Positions 33,629-43,621 of a stretch of 64,000 bases of DNA are shown one piece after another; the first letter of the stretch is position 1, and the number at the start of each line of letters is the position of its first letter. The notes beneath the pieces are model-generated. The model was given only the letters and a program-made list of their open reading frames with translations, was not told the origin of the DNA and searched no databases. The DNA comes from an uncultured Aquincola sp. Its GTDB lineage: Bacteria; Pseudomonadota; Gammaproteobacteria; Burkholderiales; Burkholderiaceae. The stretch lies in assembly GCA_937883885.1 (NCBI GenBank), contig CAKZXL010000627.1, positions 43,969 to 107,968 on the forward strand. Direction: 5' to 3'. A program made the translations under genes and the position numbers.

Positions 33629-35275
33629 TCAGCGCGCGAGGCCCAGCGCCTCGATGCGCTCCAGGTGCGCCAGCAGCGAGCGCCGGGCCACGGGCCACAG
33701 TTGTTTCGGGGTGTCCGCGTAGGCGATCGGCACCCAGTCGTCGGCGTTGCCTTGGGGGCACTCGCGCATCGCCGCCAGCACCTTCGCCTCGCGCGCGAGG
33801 CGGTGCGACTTGAGCCACGCGATGGCCTGCGGTGCCGAGCCGATGACATGGCCGTGCGCCGGCAGGATGAAGCGGATGTCGTGGCTTTCGCACTCGCGCA
33901 GCAGCCGGTCGAGCGAGTCGATGTAGGCGGCCATGTTGCCGTCGGGCGGGTCGATCACCGTGGTGCTGCCGCTGAGCACGTGATCGCCGGAGAACAGCAG
34001 CCCGTCCTCCTCCAGCACCAGGCACAGGTGGTTGGCGGCGTGGCCCGGCGTGTGCACGGCGCGCAGCGTCAGCGGGTGCGCGGGGTCGTCGAGCACGATG
34101 CATTCGCCGTCGGCGAGCGTGCGGTCGGGGGTGAACTCCGAGTGCGCCCGCGCCGTCGGCGCCGACGGCAGGCCGAGGATCGGCGGACGCTGTCCGGTCG
34201 CGGCCTCGCAGGCCTGCGCCAGCGGCTGCGCAGCCGGCGAGTGGTCGGGATGCGAATGGGTGCAGATGATCGTCCGCACACGGCCGCCGGTGACTTCGAG
34301 CAGGCGCTTGACGTGGACTTCGTCCGGCGGACCGGGATCGATGACGATCCAGCCGGCGGCCGCGCTGCCCAGCAGGTAGGCGTTGGTGCCCGGGCCGGTC
34401 ATCACGCCGGGGTTCGGTGCGGTGAACCGCCACAGGTGGCGCAACAGTTGCACCGGCCGCTCGCTCTGCCAGTCGAGCGCGTGCAGCATCTGCCCGTCGG
34501 GGCAGACGAGTTCGAGCTCGCCGAAAGGCAGGTCCGTTTCCATGAAGCGCTGCGGCTTGCCGCCGACGAGCGCGCCGCGCGGGCACGACTCCCAGTGCGG
34601 CCGGTTGCCGGCACATGCCGCGAGCGCCGCATCGACGCTGTCGAAGCCGGCCAGCCAGCGCAGCGTCCGCAGGGTAGGGAAGATCATCGGCAGCGTGCCG
34701 GCCTCGTGGCGCGCCAGCGCGTCGGCGGCGCGCAGCCACACCGGCTCGAACTGCTCGGCGTCGTCGGCCACCGGCGTCTGACCCTCGGGCATGCGGCCGA
34801 TCAGGAACAGCGTGTCGAAGCGGCGCGGCTGCACGTCGCGGTCGGTGGTCCAGCGCACCGCGACGCGCAGCGCGCCGGCGGCCAGGCGCAGGCCGCGCGC
34901 GCGCAGTTGCGGATGCAGCGGCTCGTGGCGCTTGAGCCCGGCGAGCTCGCTTGCCGCCACCGGGCTGCCGGCGGCGTCGTGGGCATGCAGCACGCCAAGC
35001 TCCTCGAAGCTCTCGCGCAGTGCTGCGACCGCCGCGGCGAGGTGCGGCAGCGCTGCGGCCGCCTCGCCGACGAGGTCGGCCGCCGAGGCGTCCGCGTCGT
35101 CGATGCGGCCGCCGGGGAAGACGAACACGCCCGGCAGGAAGCTCGCGTTCGGCGAGCGCCGCGTCAAGAGCACCTCGGGGCCGGCCGGTGCATCGCGCAG
35201 CCATAGCAGCGTCGCGGCGGGCCGCGGCGCGACCGGCGTGCGCGGAGGATGAAGCTGGGTGACCGGGCGGACCAT
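33629..35275 (-). CDS. Nudix hydrolase - metallo-beta-lactamase-fold hydrolase fusion
   Basis: 548 aa, two enzymes in one chain. The N-terminal half (about 1-230) is a Nudix domain: GVFVFPGGRIDD and the box RESFEELG near 90-97, of the type found in NUDT19-like CoA diphosphatases. The C-terminal half (about 260-548) is a metallo-beta-lactamase fold with GTNAYLLG, THSHPDHS (HxHxDH), TPGHAANH and FSGDHVL, resembling LACTB2/glyoxalase II-type hydrolases. A role in clearing CoA or acyl-CoA species is suggested by these families and the operon. ATG 35275 is 2 bp after the stop of the VWA gene. Confidence 0.85.
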   Translation of the reverse strand: MVRPVTQLHPPRTPVAPRPAATLLWLRDAPAGPEVLLTRRSPNASFLPGVFVFPGGRIDDADASAADLVGEAAAALPHLAAAVAALRESFEELGVLHAHDAAGSPVAASELAGLKRHEPLHPQLRARGLRLAAGALRVAVRWTTDRDVQPRRFDTLFLIGRMPEGQTPVADDAEQFEPVWLRAADALARHEAGTLPMIFPTLRTLRWLAGFDSVDAALAACAGNRPHWESCPRGALVGGKPQRFMETDLPFGELELVCPDGQMLHALDWQSERPVQLLRHLWRFTAPNPGVMTGPGTNAYLLGSAAAGWIVIDPGPPDEVHVKRLLEVTGGRVRTIICTHSHPDHSPAAQPLAQACEAATGQRPPILGLPSAPTARAHSEFTPDRTLADGECIVLDDPAHPLTLRAVHTPGHAANHLCLVLEEDGLLFSGDHVLSGSTTVIDPPDGNMAAYIDSLDRLLRECESHDIRFILPAHGHVIGSAPQAIAWLKSHRLAREAKVLAAMRECPQGNADDWVPIAYADTPKQLWPVARRSLLAHLERIEALGLAR

Positions 35276-35277
35276 GT

Positions 35278-36684
35278 TCAGGCGCTGGCGCTGTTGGAGC
35301 GCAGCAGCTCGTCGAGCGTGCGCTCCAGGTGGCGCAGCGAGTTGCACTCGCGCGCGATGTGGCAATACGGCGCGTAGCGCTTCATCTCGGAATCGCCCAG
35401 GCCCCAGAACGAACGCGGCTCGGGATTCAGCCAGATCACCCGCCGCGCGCGCCCGTACAGTGTCTTCATGATCTCGCTGCGCGCGTGGCCGCGGTTGTTG
35501 CGCGCATCGCCGAGCACGAGCACCGTCGTGCGGTGGTCGATGCGGTGCATCAGCTGCTCGTCCAGATCGAGCAGCATCTGGCCGTAGTCGGTGCCCGAGC
35601 CGCCCACCGCGTTGAGCACCTTGTCCACCGCCTGCTCGACGGGCAGCGACTCGAACGTGGCGCTCACGTCGACCAGGTGGTTGGTGAATGCATACGACTG
35701 AACATCCGACAGCAGCTCGTCCAGGCTGTAGAGGAACAGCAGCAGGAAGCGCGCGTACTGGCGCACCGAGCCGCTGACGTCGCAGATCGCCACCACCTTG
35801 GGCCGCTCGACGCGCGTGCTGCGCCAGTGGGTCTCGAACAGCATGCCGCCGTAGGCCGCGTTGGCGCGCTGGGTGCGCCGGAAGTCGAGCTGGCCGCGCT
35901 GCTCGCGGCGCTTGCGGCGGGCGTGGCGCTCGGCCAGCCGGCGCGCGATCTTGCGCACGATCTCGTGCATGCGCGCGAAGTCGCGACGGTCGATGGCCGA
36001 CAGCTTCTGCGACTGCAGGAATTCGTCATGCAGCTCGCGCGTGGGCGCTGTGCCGTACAGCGCGAGCTTGCGCTCGACGAAGTTGCGCACCTCGTTGAAC
36101 AGCCGCTTGCGCGCCAGTTCCAGGTCGGCATGGCGCTGCGGCGCCAGCGTCTGGCGGCGCGCCTCGGCGATCTCGCGGTCCAGTAGTTCCAGGCCCATCG
36201 CCTGCTGGATCTTCTGCGTGTAGTGGCCCTTCTGGGTGAAGAACCAGATGTCGGTGAGGCCCACCTCGCGCGCCGCCTGCTGCATACGGCGCGCCAATGC
36301 TGCCGAGTCGCCCGAGAGCAGCAGCTGCGACAGCGCCTGCCCGGCGCTGCCTTGGCAGCCGCCAGGGCCGCCGCTGCCCTGGCCGTTGCCCTCCTGCGGC
36401 GGGCTCTGCGGCTGCGCCGCCGGGTCGAGCACAGCGCCGCCCGTCGTCGCAGCTGCGCCGGTGCCGAACGAGTCGAAGCGGAAGAAGCGGTCGAAGGCTT
36501 CGTCGAAGATCGCCCGGTCGGGCAGGGTCTTCGCCAGCGTCGTGCCGAGCGCCGACTTCAGCAGCTCGCGTTCGCCCCAGCCGACCAGCGCCGTGGCGCG
36601 CGCCGCGTCGATCTGCGCGTTCAGGCTCACGTCCAGGTCGCTGCCGCGCAGCGCCTTGAAGAAATCTTCAAGCGTGGATTGCAT
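35278..36684 (-). CDS. VWA domain (CoxE-like) protein
   Basis: 468 aa. A helical N-terminal part (about 1-260) includes a Gly/Gln-rich linker near 95-115 and a very basic stretch near 255-270 (ERHARRKRREQR). A von Willebrand A domain follows with the metal-binding site DVSGS near residue 305, then TDYGQML and VLVLGDARNN. CoxE-type VWA proteins work with MoxR ATPases in activating or assembling metal or multi-subunit enzymes. The gene start overlaps the end of the MoxR gene by 17 bp, a typical MoxR-VWA pair. Its client here is unknown. Confidence 0.88.
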   Translation of the reverse strand: MQSTLEDFFKALRGSDLDVSLNAQIDAARATALVGWGERELLKSALGTTLAKTLPDRAIFDEAFDRFFRFDSFGTGAAATTGGAVLDPAAQPQSPPQEGNGQGSGGPGGCQGSAGQALSQLLLSGDSAALARRMQQAAREVGLTDIWFFTQKGHYTQKIQQAMGLELLDREIAEARRQTLAPQRHADLELARKRLFNEVRNFVERKLALYGTAPTRELHDEFLQSQKLSAIDRRDFARMHEIVRKIARRLAERHARRKRREQRGQLDFRRTQRANAAYGGMLFETHWRSTRVERPKVVAICDVSGSVRQYARFLLLFLYSLDELLSDVQSYAFTNHLVDVSATFESLPVEQAVDKVLNAVGGSGTDYGQMLLDLDEQLMHRIDHRTTVLVLGDARNNRGHARSEIMKTLYGRARRVIWLNPEPRSFWGLGDSEMKRYAPYCHIARECNSLRHLERTLDELLRSNSASA

Positions 36685-37636
36685 GCGGAAGCTCCGCGTT
36701 CTTGCGCGCCTTGTCCATCAGCGCCGGCAGCTGTTCGGCGGCACTGGCGATGTCCTGCTCGAACTTGAGGAACACGTTGAGCGTGTCGCGCACCAGGTCG
36801 AGGTTGAGATGCTCGGAGTTCAGCAGCAGCAGCGTCTTCGCCCAGTCGATCGTCTCGCTGACCGAGGGCTGCTTCTTCAGGTCGATCTCGCGCACCGCCT
36901 GCACGAAGGCAACCAGTTCGCGGTTGAGCTTCTCCGAGAGGCCCGGCACGCGCCGCTCGAGGATGCGGCGCTCGATCGCGGCCTCCGGGAAGGGGATGTG
37001 CAGGTGCAGGCAGCGGCGCTTGAGCGCATCACTCATCTCGCGCGTGTTATTGCTGGTGAGGAAGACCAGTGGCTTGACCTTCGCGGCGATCGTGCCCAGT
37101 TCGGGCACGGAGACCTGGAAGTCCGAGAGCACCTCGAGCAGGAAGGCCTCGAACTCCGGATCGGACTTGTCAACCTCGTCGATCAGCAGCACGCAGCCAC
37201 GTTCCTGATGCAGCGCTTGGTACAGCGGCCGCGGCTCGAGGAAGTGCTCGGAGAAGAACAGATCGTCGTGCGCATGCAGCTTCTCGATCGAGGCCGCCAA
37301 GCCGACGGCACCCTGCATCAGCTCGGCCAGCTTGTCCTTCAGCAACTGCGTGTAGAGCAGCTGCTTGCCGTACTTCCACTCGTACAGCGCCTTCGATTCG
37401 TCTAGGCCCTCGTAGCACTGCAGGCGGATCAGCGGCACGTCGAGGATCGACGCCATGCTCTTGGCCAGTTCGGTCTTGCCCACGCCGGCCGGGCCTTCGA
37501 CGAGCACGGGCTTTTCAAGGTTGAAGGCCAGAAAGACCGCGGTGGCGAGCTGCCGGCTGGCGATGTAGTCGACGTCCGAGAGGCGGGACGTCACCACCTC
37601 CACGCTCTCGAAGTGGGTGTCATGCAGGGACTTCAT
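36668..37636 (-). CDS. MoxR-family AAA+ ATPase
   Basis: 322 aa AAA+ ATPase: Walker A EGPAGVGKTE near residues 47-56, Walker B VLLIDEVDKSD near 150, sensor I in LVFLTSNNTREMSDALKRRC, and a C-terminal lid domain. MoxR proteins are chaperone-like ATPases that act with VWA partners on enzyme maturation. Both ends overlap neighbours by 17 bp (dehydrogenase-like gene upstream, VWA gene downstream), so all are translated together. The start MKSLHDTHFES at 37636 fits the family. The placement suggests it matures an enzyme of this acyl-CoA pathway, which is inference. Confidence 0.9.
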   Translation of the reverse strand: MKSLHDTHFESVEVVTSRLSDVDYIASRQLATAVFLAFNLEKPVLVEGPAGVGKTELAKSMASILDVPLIRLQCYEGLDESKALYEWKYGKQLLYTQLLKDKLAELMQGAVGLAASIEKLHAHDDLFFSEHFLEPRPLYQALHQERGCVLLIDEVDKSDPEFEAFLLEVLSDFQVSVPELGTIAAKVKPLVFLTSNNTREMSDALKRRCLHLHIPFPEAAIERRILERRVPGLSEKLNRELVAFVQAVREIDLKKQPSVSETIDWAKTLLLLNSEHLNLDLVRDTLNVFLKFEQDIASAAEQLPALMDKARKNAELPHAIHA

Positions 37637-38801
37637 CGGATTCCTTGGTGTTGAGCAGGCGTTGTCCGGCCTCGAGCTGGCGCAGTTCACCGACACTACG
37701 GGCGATGCCCAGAATGCAGCGCAGGTCGCGGCTAAGCGACGCGATGCCGTCGCCCAGGTCGTCCAGAGTCGCCGCGAGGGCTTCGAACTCCGCCTGCCAG
37801 CGTTCGAACATCCTGCGACTGCCGGCATTGAATTCCGCCAGGCCGGCGCTGGGGCCCTCGACCTCGAGGCGCCGGGCCGCATGATCGGCCACTGCCTCCA
37901 GGGCGCGCAGCTCGAGCCGCAGTGCGCCCAGCCTGCGCACGAGCGACGGCGCCGGCTGCGTGGTGCGCAGCCAGCGCGCCAGCTCGTCGAGCTCGGCGTG
38001 CATGGCCCCGACCATCGCGCTGGCGAGCAGGGCATCCTCGGTCACGCGCACCGGCCTGGCGATGCGGTCGAAGGCTGTCCCGCCCTGTCCCAGCCGGCAG
38101 CTGGCCGGCACCGCGCAAGCCTCGAACTGCAATCCCGCGTGCTGCAGCGGCGCCAGTACGGCCGAGGAGGCCTGACCGATCTCAGCCGGGGCGGGCATCG
38201 CCGGCCGCAGCGTCAATCCCGCGGTGCCGGCCTCGACCAGGAAGGCGTCGAAGGCCTTGCGGTGGCCATCGTCGGCGGTGACGGCCAGCACGACAAAGGC
38301 GTCGGCCACGGGACCGTTGCTGACGTGCGACTTGGCACCGTCGATGAGCCAGCGCTCGCCCTGTCCGTCGACTTCGCGGCGCGCGGCGCAGCGCAGGCGC
38401 TTGGGGTGCGCGCCGGCTTCCGGTTCGGAGACTGCCAAGCCCACGATCGCCTGGCCGGCGGCCATTCGCCGGAGCAGGGCACGCGCGCGCTCGGTGTCGG
38501 CGGCGCCGACGATGCAGCGCCCCACCATCTCGTTGAGCAGCCAGCCGAGCGTGAGTCCGAGGCTGGCTGTTTCTCTCGCCATGCAGCCGGCGATCCGGGC
38601 GATGGCGGGCCAGTCGGCGCGCGGGCCGCGTCCGTCGAGGTCGAAGGACAAGCCCAGCAGTCCCTGTTCGCCCAAGTGCCGCCACCAGTCTCGCGGAAAT
38701 CCTGCCTCGCGCGCAACGGCCGGTGCACCGCGCAGCGCCAAGTTCAGCGCCCGCGCGAGGCCTTCAGCGGGCGGGTGGGCGGCGGGCACCACCGTCTTCA
38801 C
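37620..38801 (-). CDS. Degenerate acyl-CoA dehydrogenase-family protein
   Basis: 393 aa starting with GTG 38801. The first two thirds resemble acyl-CoA dehydrogenases: WRHLGEQGLLGLSFDLDG, GLAVSEPEAGAHPKRLRC, DGAKSHVSNGPVADAF. The C-terminal third is all alpha-helical but lacks the REQFG-PI-Q block and the EGTxE/HGG motifs that bind FAD and the substrate in the dimer partner. It probably does not work alone. The 4-bp overlap (GTGA) with the normal dehydrogenase upstream at 38798 suggests a tightly coupled heteromeric pair. It also overlaps the moxR gene by 17 bp. Confidence 0.75.
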   Translation of the reverse strand: MKTVVPAAHPPAEGLARALNLALRGAPAVAREAGFPRDWWRHLGEQGLLGLSFDLDGRGPRADWPAIARIAGCMARETASLGLTLGWLLNEMVGRCIVGAADTERARALLRRMAAGQAIVGLAVSEPEAGAHPKRLRCAARREVDGQGERWLIDGAKSHVSNGPVADAFVVLAVTADDGHRKAFDAFLVEAGTAGLTLRPAMPAPAEIGQASSAVLAPLQHAGLQFEACAVPASCRLGQGGTAFDRIARPVRVTEDALLASAMVGAMHAELDELARWLRTTQPAPSLVRRLGALRLELRALEAVADHAARRLEVEGPSAGLAEFNAGSRRMFERWQAEFEALAATLDDLGDGIASLSRDLRCILGIARSVGELRQLEAGQRLLNTKESDEVPA

Positions 38802-39946
38802 GCGTGAAACCCCAGTTGCCGCGCCGCCAGGTCGCGCATCACCTCTTCGGCGCCGCCACCGATGGCGTTGACCTTGACTTCACGGTAGATGCGCTCGACG
38901 GTCACGCCGCGGATGAAGCCGGCGCCGCCATGCATCTGCACCGCCTCGCTGGCGCAGTGGGCCATGGTCTGCGTCGCCTGGTTCTTCAGCAGACAGATCT
39001 CGCCCACCGGCGCGTCGCCGTGCTCGACGCGCCAGGCCAGCGTTTCGAGCATCGCCTGCGTGGCCTCGATGCGCATCGCCATATCGGCCAGCTTGTGGCG
39101 CGTGACCTGCTGGTCTATGAGCTTGCCGCCGAACATCTCGCGCTGCTTGGCCCATGCCAGTGCCTCGTCAAGGCACACCTGTGCGAACCCGTTCGCCCCC
39201 GCGGCGAGGAAGATGCGTTCGCGGTTGAAGTTCTGCATGATGGCCTTGAAACCCTGGTTTTCGGTGCCGACCAGGTTCTCCACCGGAACGCGGACGTCGT
39301 CGAAATGCAGCGTCGCGGTGTCGGAGCACAGCCAGCCCATCTTCGACAGCGGGGTCTGGGTGAAACCCGGCATGCCCTTCTCGATCAGCAGCAGAGACAC
39401 CCCTGCGGGGCCCGGCCCACCGGTACGCACCGCCACCGTGTAGAAGTCGGCCCGGATGCCCGAGGTAATGAAGGTCTTGGAGCCGTTCACGATGTAGTGG
39501 TCGCCGTCGCGCCTGGCGGTGGTGCGCAGGTTGGCGACGTCCGAGCCGCCCGAGGGCTCGGTGATGCCCAGCGCGCTGATCTTCTCGCCGCGCATCACCG
39601 GCTGCAGCACCTTGCGCTTGAGCGCCTCGCTGCCGACGTTGACGATCGGTGGGCAGCCGATGGTGTGCGACAGCAGGCTGGCCAACACCCCCCCGGCGCC
39701 GCAGCGCGTGAGCTCCTGCGAGGCGACGATGGTCATGAACAGATCACCGTCGTTGCCGCCGTACTCCTGCGGGAATCCCAGGCCCAGCAACCCCAGATCG
39801 GCCGCCTGCCGGTACAGTTCCCGCGGGAAGCTGCCCTGGGTCTCCCAGTCCTCGACATGGGGCGTGATCTCGCGCGCGACGAAGCGCCGCACGGCCTGAC
39901 GGAAGGCTTCGTGCTCGGCGGTGTAGAAGGGGCTGGATCGGCTCAT
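38798..39946 (-). CDS. Acyl-CoA dehydrogenase (isovaleryl-CoA dehydrogenase-type active site)
   Basis: 382 aa: LGFPQEYGGNDGD, GITEPSGGSDVANLRT, NGSKTFITSGIRADF, MFGGKLIDQQVTRHKLADM and MHGGAGFIRGVTVERIYRE. Helix G has Glu (NRERIFLAAGANG), while the C-terminal region reads AIGGGAEEVMRDLAARQLG, without EGT. This matches isovaleryl/long-chain-type geometry. ATG 39946 gives MSRSSPFYTAEHEAFR. It follows the carboxylase alpha gene by 34 bp and overlaps a degenerate dehydrogenase downstream. An AtuD-like citronellyl-CoA dehydrogenase role is possible given the carboxylase, but is not shown. Confidence 0.9.
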   Translation of the reverse strand: MSRSSPFYTAEHEAFRQAVRRFVAREITPHVEDWETQGSFPRELYRQAADLGLLGLGFPQEYGGNDGDLFMTIVASQELTRCGAGGVLASLLSHTIGCPPIVNVGSEALKRKVLQPVMRGEKISALGITEPSGGSDVANLRTTARRDGDHYIVNGSKTFITSGIRADFYTVAVRTGGPGPAGVSLLLIEKGMPGFTQTPLSKMGWLCSDTATLHFDDVRVPVENLVGTENQGFKAIMQNFNRERIFLAAGANGFAQVCLDEALAWAKQREMFGGKLIDQQVTRHKLADMAMRIEATQAMLETLAWRVEHGDAPVGEICLLKNQATQTMAHCASEAVQMHGGAGFIRGVTVERIYREVKVNAIGGGAEEVMRDLAARQLGFHA

Positions 39947-39980
39947 GATTGGCTCTTGGTTGCGGATCGTCGAAAGGTGG

Positions 39981-41951
<1,971 letters not shown>

Positions 41952-41962
41952 CGCTTGCGTCC

Positions 41963-43582
41963 TCACATCCGTGCCACGCCGAAGCTGTTGGGGCGCATGC
42001 TGCGCCCCCGGCCTTCACGGCACACGGCCAGCGCCAGCGCCAGCACGGCGCGCGTATCGCGCGGATCGATGATGCCGTCGTCCCACAACCTCGCCGTCGC
42101 GAACAGCGAGTGCGACTCCATGTCGAAGCGCTTCAGGATCTCGGCGCGCATCGACTCGAGCATGGCCTCGGGCGGCGCCTTGCCGGCACGCGCCATCTTC
42201 TCCTCGGTGACGATGCGCATCACCATCGCCGCCTGTTCGCCGCCCATCACGGCGACGCGCGCGTTCGGCCAGGCGAAGACAAACTGCGGGTCGTAGGCGC
42301 GACCGCACATGCCGTAGTTGCCGGCACCGAAGGAGGCGCCGATCATCAGCGTGATGCGCGGCACCTTGCAGTTGGTGACGGCCTGGATCATCTTCGAGCC
42401 ATGTTTGATCATGCCGACCTGCTCGACCTCCTTGCCGACCATGAAGCCGGTGGTGTTCTGCAGGTAGACCAGAGGCGTGCCCGACTGCTCGCACAGCTGC
42501 ATGAACTGCGTGGCCTTGTTCGCGCCTTGCGGGTCAATCGGCCCGTTGTTGCCGATGAAGCCGCAGGGCTGGCCTTCGATGGCGCCGTGGCCGCACACGG
42601 TGGCGGCGCCGAACTCGGGCTTGAAGTCCAGGAAGTCCGAGTCATCGATCAGCCGCGCCAGCAGCTCGCGCACGTCGTAGGGCTGCCGGTAGTCCGGCGG
42701 CACAAGGCCCACGAGGTCTTCCGTCGGAAAGCGCGGCGGCTTCCAGGCGCGCCCGGTGCCCTGGCCAGGCTTGTCGTTCCATGGCATGCGCGCGAGCAGG
42801 TCGCGCGCGATGCGGATGCCGTCGGCATCGTCCTCGGCCAGGTACTCGGCCACGCCGGAGACGCGGGTGTGCATCTCGGCGCCGCCGAGCTCCTCGTCGC
42901 CGGCGATCTCTCCGGTGGCGGCCTTCAGCAGCGGCGGGCCGGCGAGGAAGGCCTTGGCGCGGCCACGCACCATGATCACGTAGTCGGACATGCCCGGCAG
43001 GTAGGCGCCCCCGGCGGTGGAGTGGCCGTGCATCACCGTGACCTGCGGAATGCCCGCCGCCGACAGGCGTGCCTGGTTGGCGAAGCCGCGGCCGCCTTCG
43101 ATGAAGACCTCGCCCACGTGCATCAGGTTGGCGCCGCCGGACTCGACCAACCGCACCACCGGCAGCCGGTTCTCCAGCGCGATGGCCTCGGCGCGCAGGC
43201 TCTTGCGCATGCCCATCGGGGTGATCGTGCCGCCCTTGATCGCGCTGTCCGAGGCGATGACCATGCAGCGGACGCCGGAGACGATGCCGATGCCTGTGAT
43301 CAGCGCACCGCCGAGCACGTTCTTCTCGCCGTCATCGTCGTGCATGCGCAGGCCGGCCAGCGTGGACAGTTCCAGCCAGGGCGAGCCGCGGTCCAGCAGC
43401 AGCGACACGCGCTCGCGCGGCAGCAGCTGCCGGCGCTCGCGGAATCGTGACTCCAGCGCGTTCGAGGTGTCGCGCACGCGGCCTTCCAGGCCGCGGAAGT
43501 TGTCGATCAACGCCAGCATCTGCTGGCGCTGAGCCTGAAAGGCTTCGGACTGCCGGTCGATGCCGGACTCGATGGAGGGCAT
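41963..43582 (-). CDS. Acyl-CoA carboxylase beta subunit (AtuC/MccB-like)
   Basis: 539 aa carboxyltransferase: ESRFRERRQLLPRERVSLLLD at the N-terminus, a GSPWLELS loop, ESGGANLMHVGEVFIEGGRG, HGHSTAGGAYLPGMSDYVIM, then NTTGFMVGKEVEQVGMIKHG, GASFGAGNYGMCGRAYDP and MGGEQAAMVM. The last segments fit methylcrotonyl/geranyl-CoA carboxylase beta subunits rather than propionyl-CoA ones; I favour AtuC because of the neighbouring AtuA-like gene. It transfers CO2 to the gamma-methyl carbon of a 3-methyl-2-enoyl-CoA, removing a beta-methyl block to beta-oxidation. ATG 43582; 39 bp after the FadJ-type gene. Confidence 0.9.
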   Translation of the reverse strand: MPSIESGIDRQSEAFQAQRQQMLALIDNFRGLEGRVRDTSNALESRFRERRQLLPRERVSLLLDRGSPWLELSTLAGLRMHDDDGEKNVLGGALITGIGIVSGVRCMVIASDSAIKGGTITPMGMRKSLRAEAIALENRLPVVRLVESGGANLMHVGEVFIEGGRGFANQARLSAAGIPQVTVMHGHSTAGGAYLPGMSDYVIMVRGRAKAFLAGPPLLKAATGEIAGDEELGGAEMHTRVSGVAEYLAEDDADGIRIARDLLARMPWNDKPGQGTGRAWKPPRFPTEDLVGLVPPDYRQPYDVRELLARLIDDSDFLDFKPEFGAATVCGHGAIEGQPCGFIGNNGPIDPQGANKATQFMQLCEQSGTPLVYLQNTTGFMVGKEVEQVGMIKHGSKMIQAVTNCKVPRITLMIGASFGAGNYGMCGRAYDPQFVFAWPNARVAVMGGEQAAMVMRIVTEEKMARAGKAPPEAMLESMRAEILKRFDMESHSLFATARLWDDGIIDPRDTRAVLALALAVCREGRGRSMRPNSFGVARM

Positions 43583-43621
43583 GAGGTCTACTCTTCTTGG
43601 GGTCTGTGGCCGTGCAGTGTG

